This document shows positions 7,447 through 18,268 of a stretch of DNA of 64,000 nucleotides, piece by piece. A program made the translations under genes and the position numbers. The notes beneath the pieces were generated by a model that had not been told where the DNA came from, did no database searches, and was given only the letters and a program-made list of their open reading frames with translations. How positions within the stretch are numbered: the first letter of the stretch is position 1; every line of letters begins with the position of its first letter. The stretch comes from Pseudomonas hormoni (GTDB taxonomy: Bacteria > Pseudomonadota > Gammaproteobacteria > Pseudomonadales > Pseudomonadaceae): contig NZ_CP075566.1 in assembly GCF_018502625.1 (NCBI RefSeq), positions 191,001 through 255,000 on the forward strand, in the 5' to 3' direction.

Positions 7447-8096
7447 TTCAGGAGTCCTTTTGGAGTCAGCGTGCGTTGCAGCCATTGCAGAAGCAGGTCG
7501 GCGAAGATGGCCAGGAGACTGACCAGCACGGCGCCGACGATCAGCATCGACATGTCGCTGCGGCTGATGGAAGCGAGAATGAGTACACCGAGGCCACCGG
7601 CGCCGATGGTTGCGGCGATGGTCATGACACCGATGTTCATGACCACGGCGGTACGCACGCCGGCGAGGATCACCGGCACGGCAATCGGCAGTTCGACCAT
7701 GCGCAGGCGCTGGCCGAAGGTCATGCCGATGCCACGGGCGGCTTCACGAATGCCCGGTTCAACGCCGGTCAGGGCGAGGTAGGTGTTGCGCATGATTGGC
7801 AGCAGCGAGTACAGAAACACCGCGGTGATCGCCGGCATCGGACCCAGGCCCTGGCCGAATTTCGAGTAGAACGGCAGCAGCAGGCCGAACAGTGCAATCG
7901 ACGGCACGGTCAGCAGCACCGTGGCGCTGGCCTGCAACGGGCCGGCGAGCGTCGGGAAACGCGTCATCAGAATGCCCAGCGGCACGCCGACCAGAATCGC
8001 CAATGTCACGGCGATGCCGACCAGGGTGATGTGCTGCCAGGTCAGGTGCAGCACCAGCGGCCAGTCGAGATGGGAAAAGGCGTTCAGAAATTCCAT
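7443..8096 (-). CDS. Osmoprotectant ABC transporter permease (OpuCB-like)
   Basis: 217-aa inner-membrane permease with about five to six hydrophobic segments and the cytoplasmic EAA loop (PGIREAARGIGMTFGQRLRMVELP) that docks on the ATPase. Length and motifs match the short permeases of betaine/carnitine/choline transporters. It overlaps the ATPase start by 4 bp and follows the binding-protein gene by 12 bp, so all are on one mRNA. A second, related permease is encoded at the head of the operon, so the membrane pore is probably a heterodimer. Confidence 0.9.
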   Translation of the reverse strand: MEFLNAFSHLDWPLVLHLTWQHITLVGIAVTLAILVGVPLGILMTRFPTLAGPLQASATVLLTVPSIALFGLLLPFYSKFGQGLGPMPAITAVFLYSLLPIMRNTYLALTGVEPGIREAARGIGMTFGQRLRMVELPIAVPVILAGVRTAVVMNIGVMTIAATIGAGGLGVLILASISRSDMSMLIVGAVLVSLLAIFADLLLQWLQRTLTPKGLLK

Positions 8097-8108
8097 GGCT
8101 TTTCCTCC

Positions 8109-9002
8109 TTAGTTGATTGGATGCTGGCGCAGGAAATCGGCGGCAACGGATGAAGGGCTTTCGTGATCGACATCGACCCGCGCGTTGAGCTGGCGCATGG
8201 TTTCGTCATCGAACAGTTCGGCCAGCGGCTTGATCTCTTGCGCCAGTTTCGGGTGGGCATCGAGGTAAACCTGGCGCACCACCGGCGCAGCGGTGTAGTC
8301 CGGGAAGTAATGCTTGTCGTCTTCGAGCAACTTGAGCTTGAAGGCGTTCAGGCGACCGTCGGTGGTGTAGACCAGACCGGCGAACACCTGGCCGTTGCGC
8401 AGGGCGGTGTAGACCAGCCCTGCATCCATCTGCCGGATGTTTTTGCGGGTCAGGTTCATGCCGTAGAGGTCGACCATGCCGTCCAGACCGTCGGAACGGT
8501 TGGCGAACTCGGTGTCCAGCGCGACGAGGTGATTGGTTTTCGCCTCAGCCTGCAGCACCGTGTTCAGTTCGCTGATGGTGTTGATCTGCGGGTAGGCCTT
8601 TGCGGTTTTTTCCGGCAGGGCCAGGGCGTAGGTGTTGCTGAACTTCGACGGAGTGAGCCAGATCAGGCCCTTTTTCGCGTCGAGTTCTTTCACCTTGGCG
8701 TAGGACTGAGCACTGTCGAGTTTTTCGGTGACATGGTTGTAGGCCACCAGCGACACGCCGGTGTATTCCCACATCAAATCCAGTTGGCCACTTTCGTGGG
8801 CGCTGCGGGCGAGGTTGCTGCCCAGACCGCCGGTCACTTGAGTGTCGTAACCCTTGGTGCGCAAATACTGGGAGGTGATTTCTGCGAGCAGGGTCTGTTC
8901 GGTGAACACCCGGGCGCCGATGCGGATCACGGGTTTTTCAGCGGCTTGGGCAATTCCCGAGAGCAGCAGAACGCAGCCTATTAAAAAGCTAAATTTCTTC
9001 AT
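8109..9002 (-). CDS. Osmoprotectant ABC transporter periplasmic substrate-binding protein (OpuAC/YehZ family)
   Basis: 297 aa with a classical Sec signal peptide (MKKFSFLIGCVLLLSG, cleavage after AQA). The mature part begins with the family pattern VIRIGARVFTEQTLLAEI, followed by GGLGSNLARSAHESGQLDLMWEYTG and a second lobe with GLDGMVDLYGMNL and AGLVYTALRNGQVFAGLVYTTDGRL, as in glycine betaine/choline/carnitine binders. There is no lipobox, so it is a soluble periplasmic protein. It sits between two permease genes of the same operon. The exact ligand (betaine, choline, carnitine or similar) cannot be told from the sequence alone. Confidence 0.9.
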   Translation of the reverse strand: MKKFSFLIGCVLLLSGIAQAAEKPVIRIGARVFTEQTLLAEITSQYLRTKGYDTQVTGGLGSNLARSAHESGQLDLMWEYTGVSLVAYNHVTEKLDSAQSYAKVKELDAKKGLIWLTPSKFSNTYALALPEKTAKAYPQINTISELNTVLQAEAKTNHLVALDTEFANRSDGLDGMVDLYGMNLTRKNIRQMDAGLVYTALRNGQVFAGLVYTTDGRLNAFKLKLLEDDKHYFPDYTAAPVVRQVYLDAHPKLAQEIKPLAELFDDETMRQLNARVDVDHESPSSVAADFLRQHPIN

Positions 9003-9023
9003 AAAAAATTCCTTTGCCGAGGC

Positions 9024-9740
9024 TTAAGACGGGCGCAGGCCGCGTTCGAGCCAGAGGCGGCTGGCGAGTGTCACCAGACCGTCGAGCAGCAAGGCCAGCA
9101 GGGCGGTGCAGGCCGCGCCGAGCAGCAGTTGCGGCTGATTGTTCAAGGCGATGCCGGGGAAAATCAGGCTGCCCAGACTGTTGGCGCCGATCAGGAACGC
9201 CAGTGGTGCCGTCCCGACGTTGATCGCCAGCGCCACCCGCACGCCACCGATGATGATCGGCACGGCGTTCGGCAGTTCGACCCGCCACAGCACTTGAGTC
9301 GGCGTCATGCCGATGCCGACGGCCGCTTCCTTCAGCGAACCCTGAACATTTTTCAGGCCTTCATAGGTGTTACGCACGATCGGCAACAACGAGGCGAGGA
9401 ACAGGGCGAAGATCGCGGGGCCGCTGCCGATGCCGAGGATGCCCAGGGCGATGGCGAGTACGGCGAGAGGCGGCACGGTGTTGCCGATGTTGAAGATCTG
9501 CATGAAGCGTTCAGCGCGTCCCACCATGGTCGGACGGCTGAGGAAGATGCCGGCGGGGATGCCCACAACGAGGGCGGCCAGCATGGAAACGAGGACGAGA
9601 ATCAGGTGAGCTTGCAGGTAAAACAACAAATCGTCGCGGTAATGTTCGATCGTGTTGATGCCAATCCAGTGGACCAGCAGGGCCAGGAGAGCGACGACAA
9701 CCGCACCTCCTATCAGCCCCTTGCCATAGCGAATAGCCAC
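9024..9740 (-). CDS. Osmoprotectant ABC transporter permease, first gene of operon
   Basis: 238-aa integral membrane permease with EAA loop SLKEAAVGIGMTPTQVLWRVELP and five to six membrane spans. I choose the GTG at 9740 because AAGGAGTCC sits 6-8 bp before it and the protein then begins VAIRYGKGLIGG as in relatives. An ATG 33 codons upstream would add a charged tail without a ribosome site. It is the first gene of the importer operon; the binding-protein gene follows after 21 bp. Confidence 0.85.
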   Translation of the reverse strand: MAIRYGKGLIGGAVVVALLALLVHWIGINTIEHYRDDLLFYLQAHLILVLVSMLAALVVGIPAGIFLSRPTMVGRAERFMQIFNIGNTVPPLAVLAIALGILGIGSGPAIFALFLASLLPIVRNTYEGLKNVQGSLKEAAVGIGMTPTQVLWRVELPNAVPIIIGGVRVALAINVGTAPLAFLIGANSLGSLIFPGIALNNQPQLLLGAACTALLALLLDGLVTLASRLWLERGLRPS

Positions 9741-10252
9741 AGGCGGACTCCTTTTTTCTTTGTCGGCGAACGCAGTCCCGTGTGGCAGTGCCATTCCTGG
9801 CTGCCGGATAAAAAGCGTTCGCGAGAAGCAGCTCTTCATGCTGGTAAAACCGCATGAGATCGAGCCATAAGCGCAGCCTCGTCAGGCTAACTTGCAGGTT
9901 TTTCAAACCCTGCTACGAGTGCTGTAACAGGGGAGTGGACGTCTCTACCTTTTAAAAGGTTCCATATTTAACAGCAGATAGCTACCACGCATCTCATGTT
10001 GCCTCCTGTAGCAGCTTTCGAGCCTGCGAGGCTGTGGCGAGGGGATTCATCCCCGTTGGGCTGCGAAGCGGCCCCTGTTTTTCCAGCCACTGCGCGTTCA
10101 ATGGATTACGACGGCTCCGCCGCCGAACGGGGATGAATCCCCTCGCCACACCTCGCAGGCTCGGCAGCAGCTTCAGGGCGAACGGTGGTCCGTAGAGGTC
10201 GGTTTGCGCTATACTCGCCGCCCTTTTTTGAATCACCGCCAGGCGATTTCCC
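9741..10252. other. Divergent promoter region between osmoprotectant operon and prfC
   Basis: Holds a large REP pair (10006-10170) and, before prfC, a TATACT -10-like box at 10210-10215 followed by a C/T-rich leader. No coding frame looks real. Confidence 0.6.
10006..10170. repeat. Large REP pair (REPIN), GTGGCGAGGGG class
   Basis: GCCTGCGAGG plus TGTGGCGAGGGGATTCATCC are repeated in inverted orientation about 70 bp later; total stem potential is about 45 bp. Confidence 0.85.
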
Positions 10253-11836
<1,584 letters not shown>

Positions 11837-11854
11837 GCGCTGAGCTGCAAAATC

Positions 11855-11888
11855 AAAAGCCCCGGTCGCGAAAGCGCCGGGGCTTTTT
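11855..11888 (+). terminator. prfC intrinsic terminator
   Basis: AAAAGCCCCGG / CCGGGGCTTTTT stem-loop 20 bp after the prfC stop. Confidence 0.92.
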
Positions 11889-11907
11889 CATGCCCGCCAC
11901 AATCCCC

Positions 11908-11997
11908 TGTGGGAGCAAGCCTGCTGGCGATAGCGGAGTGACATTCAGCACATTCATTGAATGAAAGAATGCCATCGCCAGCAGGCTGGCTCCCACA
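11908..11997. repeat. REP pair (REPIN), class TGTGGGAGCAAGCCTGCTGG
   Basis: Two 25-bp inverted arms around about 40 bp that contains a further small palindrome (CATTCAT/ATGAATG type). Confidence 0.85.
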
Positions 11998-12173
11998 GGG
12001 ATCGGCGTTGTTGGTGGGTTTGGGTATAAACATTATTCCAAACCAGTCTCCCCGCTCATGGCATTTCCCGCGCATCGTCAGGGTCCTATCTGGAGAATCT
12101 GCCCCATCGGAACCGGATGTCTATCAGTGCCGTCGGGCTTCCACGTTTCACCTGCAAAAGGATGGAATCGGCC

Positions 12174-12428
12174 ATGAGCATTTTTCAACGCATTGTGTTG
12201 TTGCTGAAGGTTTTAGTAATGCTGTCGGTTGGCATGTCAGCGGCAGCGTGGGCTGAATGCCCGGATCATGATGAACAAGCGTCGAGCGGGCAGGTGACGC
12301 ACACCGGGCTGATGATCGCCGCGTCCGAGTCGGAGCCAGGCGACCAGGGGCAGGGCGGCAGCGCGGATGATGACGATTCGACCACCGAGGATCCGGATGC
12401 CGATACCGATGAAGATGAAGGGGCTTAA
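12174..12428 (+). CDS. Small exported acidic protein of unknown function
   Basis: 84 aa from the ATG at 12174 (MSIFQRIVLL), which follows AAAGGA and gives a good Sec signal peptide cleaved after AWA. An upstream in-frame ATG at 12117 would hide that signal. The mature part of about 58 residues has one Cys near its start (AECPDHDE) and an extremely acidic tail of Asp/Glu/Ser/Thr/Gly (ADDDDSTTEDPDADTDEDEG). It is not recognised. Such tails bind Ca2+ or other cations or stay disordered; that is inference. It is followed by a terminator-like hairpin and a REP pair, so it is probably monocistronic. Confidence 0.7.
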   Translation: MSIFQRIVLLLKVLVMLSVGMSAAAWAECPDHDEQASSGQVTHTGLMIAASESEPGDQGQGGSADDDDSTTEDPDADTDEDEGA

Positions 12429-12440
12429 GTTACAGGCAAA

Positions 12441-12495
12441 AGAAAACCCCTTCTTCCCCGACTGATGCGCAGTCAGGGCAGAAGAGGTTTTTGAA
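12441..12495. terminator. Terminator hairpin after small acidic protein
   Basis: Long imperfect stem AAAACCCCTTCTTCCCCGACTG / CAGTCAGGGCAGAAGAGG followed by TTTTT; A-run on the other side, so it could also stop the convergent dpp transcript. Confidence 0.8.
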
Positions 12496-12511
12496 CAAGT
12501 CGCCTATCCCA

Positions 12512-12610
12512 TGTGGGAGCGAGACCGGCTTGCCGGCGATGGCGGTGTGTCAGTGTCAGTTATGCTGATTGACACTCCGCTTTCGCCGGCAAGCCGGTCT
12601 CGCTCCCACA
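12512..12610. repeat. REP pair (REPIN), class TGTGGGAGCGAGACCGGC
   Basis: Inverted arms TGTGGGAGCGAGACCGGCTT and its complement, also found at 58104-58203. Confidence 0.88.
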
Positions 12611-12627
12611 GGTTTTTCGTTCGCCCG

Positions 12628-13608
12628 TTACGCCGCGCCGTCGAGGAATTGCTCGGCGTAGTGGCAAGCCACCTGGCGGTTATCGAGAGGGCGCAAGGCC
12701 GGCTCTTCGGTTTTGCAGCGGTCGGTCGCGTACGGGCAGCGCTTGTGGAAAGCGCAGCCCGACGGCGGGTTCAACGGGTTGGGCAACTCGCCGACGATCT
12801 TGATTTTCGGCTTGTTCGGGTCCGGGTGAATGGTCGGGGTGGCCGACAGCAACGCCTGGGTATACGGGTGCAGCGGACGCTCATAAATGTCGTTCTTCGG
12901 GCCCATTTCCACCGGGCGGCCGAGGTACATCACCATCACGTCATCGGCAACGTGCTGCACCACCGCCAAGTTGTGCGAGATGAACACGTAGGCGGTGTTG
13001 AACTCCTGCTGCAGATCCATGAACAGGTTCAGCACCTGCGCCTGGATCGACACGTCCAGCGCCGAGGTCGGCTCATCCGCGACCAGCACTTTTGGTTGCA
13101 GCATCATTGCGCGGGCGAGGGCGATCCGCTGGCGCTGACCGCCGGAGAACATGTGTGGATAACGCTGATAATGCTCGGGGCGCAAACCCACCTGCTTCAT
13201 CATCGCCTGGACTTTCTCGCGACGTTCAGTGGCGCTGAGGCTGGTGTTGATCAGCAGCGGCTCGGCCAGTTGATCCCCGACTTTCTGCCGTGGGTTCAAC
13301 GAGGCGTACGGGCTCTGGAACACCATCTGCACGTCTTTGCGCAGTTGTTTGCGTTGAGCCTTGTCAGCACCGGCAACTTCCTGCCCGGCGATTTTCAAGG
13401 AACCGGAGGACGGCTCTTCGATCAGCGTCAGGGCACGGGCCAGGGTGGATTTGCCGCAACCCGATTCGCCTACGACGGCGAGGGTCTTGCCGGCTTCCAG
13501 TTCGAACGACACACCGTTCAGGGCGCGTACGGTCGCATGGCCCTTGAACAGGCCTCGGGACACTTCGTAGTGGCGGGTGAGGTCGCGGGCGGTAAGTACG
13601 ACGGCCAT
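12628..13608 (-). CDS. dppF: Dipeptide ABC transporter ATP-binding protein DppF
   Basis: One of two ATPases driving the dipeptide importer. 326 aa. Walker A GESGCGKST, Q-loop VFQSPYASLNP, signature FSGGQRQR, Walker B VLVADEPTSALD, switch SHNLAVV. The C-terminal oligopeptide-transporter extension has the Cys-rich segment GCAFHKRCPYATDRC, which in relatives binds an iron-sulfur cluster. Its ATG is the last base of dppD's frame overlap (13608 shared), so translation is coupled. It is last in the operon and is followed by a REP pair. Confidence 0.94.
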   Translation of the reverse strand: MAVVLTARDLTRHYEVSRGLFKGHATVRALNGVSFELEAGKTLAVVGESGCGKSTLARALTLIEEPSSGSLKIAGQEVAGADKAQRKQLRKDVQMVFQSPYASLNPRQKVGDQLAEPLLINTSLSATERREKVQAMMKQVGLRPEHYQRYPHMFSGGQRQRIALARAMMLQPKVLVADEPTSALDVSIQAQVLNLFMDLQQEFNTAYVFISHNLAVVQHVADDVMVMYLGRPVEMGPKNDIYERPLHPYTQALLSATPTIHPDPNKPKIKIVGELPNPLNPPSGCAFHKRCPYATDRCKTEEPALRPLDNRQVACHYAEQFLDGAA

Positions 13609-14576
13609 TACGCCACCTCCTGGTTCAGCGGGTAGAAGCAGCGGGCGAGGCTGTTGCTTTTCGGGTCAAGGGCCGGACGTTGCGCACGGCAGTTGTCCTG
13701 CACATACGGGCAGCGCGGCGACAGCAGGCAGCCTTGCGGGCGGTCGTAACGACCGGGAACGATACCCGGCAGCGTGGCCAGGCGCGTGGCGCCGAGGCTG
13801 TGTTCCGGAATCGCCTTGAGCAGCGCTTCGCTGTACGGGTGCGCCGGAATGTCGAACAGCTGCGGCACCTGTCCGACTTCGACCGCCTGGCCTGCGTACA
13901 TCACGCACACGCGCTGGGCGGTTTCGGCCACGACCGCGAGGTCGTGGGTGATCAGCACCAGGCCCATGTTCTGCTCTTTCTGTAACGCCAGCAGCAGGTC
14001 CATGATCTGCGCCTGAATCGTTACGTCGAGGGCGGTGGTCGGTTCGTCGGCGATCAACAGCTTTGGTTCGCCGGCAATCGCCATGGCAATCGCAACACGC
14101 TGGCTCATGCCGCCGGACAATTGATGCGGGTAAGCATCCATACGGCTGGCGGCGCCCGGGATTTCAACTTTTTCCAGCAGCTCGATCGCGCGGGCGCGGG
14201 CTTGTTTGCCGGACATTTTCAGGTGCAGGCGCAGCACCTCTTCGATCTGGAAGCCGACGGTGTAGCTCGGGTTCAGCGCGGTCATCGGGTCCTGGAAGAC
14301 CATGGCCAGGTCTTTGCCGACAATTTGCCGACGCTGACGGTTGCTGAGCTTGAGCATGTTCTTGCCGTCGAAATTCAGGGCGTCGGCGGTGACGATCCCC
14401 GGATGCTCGATCAGGCCCATCAGCGCCATCATGGTCACGGATTTACCGGAACCCGACTCGCCAACGATGGCCAGCACTTCGCCCTTGTCCACGGAGATGT
14501 CGAGCCCGTCGACCACCGGAACGGCGTTCTTGTCGCCGAAGCGAACGTTGAGATTCTTGATTTCTAACAGTGACAT
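13608..14576 (-). CDS. dppD: Dipeptide ABC transporter ATP-binding protein DppD
   Basis: 322-aa partner ATPase of DppF. Walker [11 protein letters not shown]-loop [13 protein letters not shown], signature LSGGMSQR, Walker [13 protein letters not shown], switch THDLAVV, and the Cys-rich tail [15 protein letters not shown]. The ATG at 14576 is chosen because GAGGAGATTCAA precedes it and [11 protein letters not shown] is the conserved N-terminus; a frame open 15 codons further upstream runs into the dppC end. Adjacent genes dppC and dppF leave almost no gap. Confidence 0.94.
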   Translation of the reverse strand: MSLLEIKNLNVRFGDKNAVPVVDGLDISVDKGEVLAIVGESGSGKSVTMMALMGLIEHPGIVTADALNFDGKNMLKLSNRQRRQIVGKDLAMVFQDPMTALNPSYTVGFQIEEVLRLHLKMSGKQARARAIELLEKVEIPGAASRMDAYPHQLSGGMSQRVAIAMAIAGEPKLLIADEPTTALDVTIQAQIMDLLLALQKEQNMGLVLITHDLAVVAETAQRVCVMYAGQAVEVGQVPQLFDIPAHPYSEALLKAIPEHSLGATRLATLPGIVPGRYDRPQGCLLSPRCPYVQDNCRAQRPALDPKSNSLARCFYPLNQEVA

Positions 14577-14586
14577 TTGAATCTCC

Positions 14587-15504
14587 TCAGGCGGCGTTCT
14601 TGAGTTTCGGGTCCAGCGCATCGCGCAGGCCGTCGCCCATCAAGTTGATTGCCAGCACGCTGAGCAAAATGGTCAAACCAGGCAGACTGACGACCCACCA
14701 GGCGCGTTCGATATAGTCGCGAGCCGAAGCCAGCATGGTGCCCCACTCAGGCGTCGGCGGTTGTACGCCAAGGCCGAGGAAGCCCAGTGCCGCGGCATCG
14801 AGAATCGCCGAGGAGAAGCTCAAGGTCGCCTGAACGATCAGCGGCGCCATGCAGTTTGGCAGCACGGTGACGAACATCAGGCGTGGCAGACCGGCACCGG
14901 CCAGGCGCGCGGCGGTCACGTAGTCGCGGTTCAATTCGCCCATCACCGCGGCGCGGGTCAGACGAACATAGGACGGCAACGAAACCACGGCGATGGCAAT
15001 AATGGTGTTGATCAGGCCAGGGCCGAGGATGGCGACAATCGCCACGGCCAGCAGCAGGGACGGCAGGGCCAGCATGATGTCCATCAGACGCATGATGGTC
15101 GGGCCGAGCACGCGCGGGAAGAACCCGGCGAACAGACCCAGCAGGATGCCCGGAATCAGCGACATCACCACCGACGACAAGCCGATCAGCAAGGACAGGC
15201 GCGAACCGTTGATCAGCCGCGACAGCAGATCGCGACCGAGTTCATCGGTGCCGAGCAGGAACTGGATCTGCCCACCTTCCAGCCAGGACGGCGGGGTCAG
15301 CAGGAAGTCACGGTATTGCTCGCTCGGGTTATGCGGGGCAACCCATGGCGCGAAGATCGCGCAGAAAATCACCAGCAACATGAACATCAGGCCGGCAACG
15401 GCGCCTTTGTTCTTGGAAAAGGCTTGCCAGAATTCTTTGTACGGAGACGGGTACAGCAGGCTTTGATCGACTGCTACCGCTGGAGTTGGAGTGGTCATGG
15501 TCAT
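14587..15504 (-). CDS. dppC: Dipeptide ABC transporter permease DppC
   Basis: About 305 aa, six membrane spans with an N-terminal OppC_N segment ([19 protein letters not shown]) and the EAA loop region ([23 protein letters not shown]). Forms the pore with DppB. Start taken at the ATG at 15504, 4 bp after the dppB stop; a second ATG two codons later is equally possible, and an upstream frame start inside dppB is unlikely. Confidence 0.92.
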   Translation of the reverse strand: MTMTTPTPAVAVDQSLLYPSPYKEFWQAFSKNKGAVAGLMFMLLVIFCAIFAPWVAPHNPSEQYRDFLLTPPSWLEGGQIQFLLGTDELGRDLLSRLINGSRLSLLIGLSSVVMSLIPGILLGLFAGFFPRVLGPTIMRLMDIMLALPSLLLAVAIVAILGPGLINTIIAIAVVSLPSYVRLTRAAVMGELNRDYVTAARLAGAGLPRLMFVTVLPNCMAPLIVQATLSFSSAILDAAALGFLGLGVQPPTPEWGTMLASARDYIERAWWVVSLPGLTILLSVLAINLMGDGLRDALDPKLKNAA

Positions 15505-15508
15505 GATC

Positions 15509-16519
15509 TCAGCGCTGGTGACGGATGCGTGGGTTGGCAAAGCCGTAGAGGATATCCACCACGAAGTTGACCAGAATCACCAGGCAGGCGATTAACAGGA
15601 TGCCGTTCTGCACCACGGGATAATCCCGAGCGCCAATGGCTTCGATCAGCCATTTGCCGATGCCGGGCCACGAGAAGATGGTTTCGGTCAGGACCGCACC
15701 GGCCAGCAATGTGCCGACTTGCAGGCCGACCACGGTCAGCACCGGAATCAGTGCGTTGCGCAGGCCGTGCACGAACACCACACGCGACGGCGACAGGCCT
15801 TTGGCGCGGGCGGTACGGATATAGTCTTCGCGCAGCACTTCAAGCATCGACGAACGGGTCATCCGCGCAATAACGGCCAGCGGGATGGTGCCGAGCACGA
15901 TGGCCGGCAGGATCAGGTGATGCAAGGCATCGAAGAACGCACCGACGTCATCGGCCAGCAGCGTGTCGATGAGCATGAAGCCGGTGCGCGGCTCGATGTC
16001 ATAGAGCAGGTCGATCCGCCCGGACACTGGCGTCCAGCCCAGTGACACCGAGAAGAACATGATCAGGATCAGGCCCCACCAGAAGATCGGCATCGAATAT
16101 CCCGCCAGGGAGATGCCCATCACCCCGTGGTCGAACAGGGATCCTCGCTTGAGTGCCGCGATCACCCCGGCCAACAGGCCCAGGATGCCGGCGAACAACA
16201 GGGCGGCCATGGACAGTTCCAGGGTCGCGGGGAATAGGGAAGTGAATTCGCTCCAGACGCTTTCCCGGGTACGCAGGGATTCGCCGAGATCGCCGTGGGC
16301 CAGTTTGCCAATGTAATCCAGGTATTGGGCATACAGCGGTTTGTTCAGACCTAGGCGTTCCATTGCCTGAGCATGCATTTCGGGGTCGACTCGACGTTCG
16401 CCCATCATTACTTCCACGGGGTCGCCTGGAATCATGCGAATCAACGCGAAAGTCAGCAAGGTGATGCCGAAGAACGTGGGGATCAATAACCCCAATCGGC
16501 GGGCAATAAAACTAAACAT
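15509..16519 (-). CDS. dppB: Dipeptide ABC transporter permease DppB
   Basis: 336-aa inner-membrane permease: first helix MFSFIARRLGLLIPTFFGIT, conserved RMIPGDPVE, EAA loop YIRTARAKGLSPSRVVFVHGLRNALIP, and the closing ETIFSWPGIGKW, all diagnostic for DppB/OppB. First of the dppBCDF block; separated from the upstream binding-protein gene by 74 bp holding a stem-loop that may tune expression between the binding protein and the membrane parts. Confidence 0.94.
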   Translation of the reverse strand: MFSFIARRLGLLIPTFFGITLLTFALIRMIPGDPVEVMMGERRVDPEMHAQAMERLGLNKPLYAQYLDYIGKLAHGDLGESLRTRESVWSEFTSLFPATLELSMAALLFAGILGLLAGVIAALKRGSLFDHGVMGISLAGYSMPIFWWGLILIMFFSVSLGWTPVSGRIDLLYDIEPRTGFMLIDTLLADDVGAFFDALHHLILPAIVLGTIPLAVIARMTRSSMLEVLREDYIRTARAKGLSPSRVVFVHGLRNALIPVLTVVGLQVGTLLAGAVLTETIFSWPGIGKWLIEAIGARDYPVVQNGILLIACLVILVNFVVDILYGFANPRIRHQR

Positions 16520-16555
16520 CTTCTGGTGTACCTCATCAGCCGGTTAGGCGTGCCT

Positions 16556-16579
16556 GGTGTCCCTGGAGTCAGGGACACC
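16556..16579 (-). terminator. Stem-loop between dppA4-like gene and dppB
   Basis: GGTGTCCCTG-ACTC-CAGGGACACC, without a T-run. More likely an mRNA-stability or processing hairpin that keeps binding-protein mRNA above permease mRNA than a full terminator. Confidence 0.6.
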
Positions 16580-16593
16580 GGGAGTTTTCTTAT

Positions 16594-18192
16594 CTACTTC
16601 ACCTGGGTGGTGGCGAAGTTATTAGTGGTGAGGGGGCTAATGTGATAGCCCTCTACGTTGTTGCGCATTGCGGTGAACATTCTAGTGTGTGCCATGCTGA
16701 TCCATGGCTGGTCCTGGTTAAAAATAACCTGAGCCTGTTCGTACAGCGCTGCCCGCTCGGCCGGGTCGGTTTTTTCCCGGGCCTGGTCGATCAGCGCCTG
16801 GAACTTGTCATTGCACCAGCGTGCATAGTTTTCGCCGTTCTTCGCGGCTTCGCAACTGAGCATAGGCGTCAGGAAGTTATCCGGGTCGCCGTTATCGCCC
16901 GCCCATCCGGCGGAAACCATATCGTGCTCGCCGTTTTTCGCGCGTTTGAGCATTTCGCCCCATTCCATCACGCGGATGTCGATCTTGATACCGACCTTGG
17001 CCAGGTCAGCCTGCATCATCTGCGCGCCGAGCATCGGGTTCGGGTTGGTCGGACCGCCACCGTTGCGGGTGAACAGAGTGAAGGTGGTGCCTTCCGGTAC
17101 GCCGGCTTCCTTGAGCAGGGCGCGGGCCTTGTCCAGGTCACGGGCCGGGTTTTTCAGGCTGTGGTTGTAGCCCAGCAGCGTGTCCGGGAACGGGTTGACC
17201 GCCACCGTCGCATTGCCTTTACCAAACAGCGCGTTGACATAAGCCTCTTTATCGAAGGCGATGTCGATGGCTTTGCGCACCCGCACATCACTCATGTATT
17301 TGTGCGTGGTGTTCATGGCGATGTACGAAACGGTCATCGCGTTCAGTTCATCGACACTCAGTTTGGCGTCTTTCTTGATGCTCGGGATGTCATCCGGCTT
17401 CGGATACAGCGCCACCTGGCACTCGTTGGCCTTGAGCTTTTGCAGGCGCACGTTGTTGTCGGTGGCGATGGCCAGGATCAACGAATCCGCTGGCGGCTTG
17501 CCACGGAAGTAGTCCGGGTTGGCCTTGAAGCGAACCTGAGCGTCCTTGGCGTAACGCTGGAAAATGAACGGGCCGGTGCCGACCGGCTTGTTGTTCAGGT
17601 CGCCGGTCTTGTTCGCCTTGAGCAGCTGGTCAGCGTACTCGGCGGGGTAGATCGAAGAGAACGCCATGGCGATGTCGGCCAGGAATGGCGCTTCTCGGCG
17701 GGTCAGGTTGAAGGTGACGGTGTTGTCGTCGATCTTCTCTACGCTTTTGAGCAGTTCCTTGAAGCCCATGCTTTCAAAGTACGGGAAGCCAACGCTCGAC
17801 AGCTTGTGCCACGGGTGATTCGGGTCCAGCTGACGCTGGAAGCTCCAGACCACGTCGTCGGCGTTCATGTCGCGGGTCGGCTTGAAGTATTCGGTGGTAT
17901 GAAACTTGACGCCTTTGCGCAGGTGGAACGTGTAGGTCAGGCCATCCTCGCTGATGTCCCAAGACTCGGCCAGCGCCGGAATGACTTCCGTGGTGCCGGG
18001 CTTGAAGTCCGCCAGACGGTTGAAGATGGTTTCGGCCACTGCATCGGCGGTGACTGCAGTCGTGTACTGAACCATGTCGAAGCCTTCCGGACTGGCTTCG
18101 GTACAAACCACCAGGGGTTTGGCCGAGACGCCAACGGCAACACTCAGCAACGCGGCAGCGATGGCCGCACGTAGGGGAAGCATTTTCATCAA
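16594..18192 (-). CDS. Dipeptide/peptide ABC transporter substrate-binding protein (DppA4-like)
   Basis: 532-aa periplasmic peptide-binding protein (SBP family 5) with a signal peptide cleaved after VSA. Family landmarks: ASPEGFD near the mature start, LAESWDISEDGLTYTFHLRKGVKFH, NADDVVWSFQRQLDP, GTGPFIFQRY, GWAGDNGDPDNFLTPMLSC with the paired Cys, and EQAQVIFNQDQPWISMAHT. It sits directly before dppB, behind the porin gene, in the position of P. aeruginosa PA4502 (DppA4); that name is inferred from order. It is the most diverged of the three binding proteins here, so it probably takes a different peptide set. Confidence 0.9.
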   Translation of the reverse strand: MMKMLPLRAAIAAALLSVAVGVSAKPLVVCTEASPEGFDMVQYTTAVTADAVAETIFNRLADFKPGTTEVIPALAESWDISEDGLTYTFHLRKGVKFHTTEYFKPTRDMNADDVVWSFQRQLDPNHPWHKLSSVGFPYFESMGFKELLKSVEKIDDNTVTFNLTRREAPFLADIAMAFSSIYPAEYADQLLKANKTGDLNNKPVGTGPFIFQRYAKDAQVRFKANPDYFRGKPPADSLILAIATDNNVRLQKLKANECQVALYPKPDDIPSIKKDAKLSVDELNAMTVSYIAMNTTHKYMSDVRVRKAIDIAFDKEAYVNALFGKGNATVAVNPFPDTLLGYNHSLKNPARDLDKARALLKEAGVPEGTTFTLFTRNGGGPTNPNPMLGAQMMQADLAKVGIKIDIRVMEWGEMLKRAKNGEHDMVSAGWAGDNGDPDNFLTPMLSCEAAKNGENYARWCNDKFQALIDQAREKTDPAERAALYEQAQVIFNQDQPWISMAHTRMFTAMRNNVEGYHISPLTTNNFATTQVK

Positions 18193-18217
18193 GAACCCTC
18201 TGCAATCGGTTGAACAG

Positions 18218-18261
18218 GAAAAAACCGAACGGCCGACTCGTCATGAGTCGACCGTCGGCTG
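18218..18261 (-). terminator. Intrinsic terminator between opdP and dppA4-like gene
   Basis: Minus strand: GCCGACGG-t-CGACTC-ATGA-CGAGTCG-g-CCGTTCGG followed by TTTTTT. It would stop or attenuate porin transcripts before the binding protein-permease block. Confidence 0.85.
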
Positions 18262-18268
18262 GCACTTT

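Larger units (their letters stand above)
11837..12173. other. Gap between prfC and small exported protein
   Basis: Holds the prfC terminator and a REP pair (11908-11997). The rest, about 12005-12173, is the presumed promoter and leader of the next gene; no clear box recognised. Confidence 0.55.
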
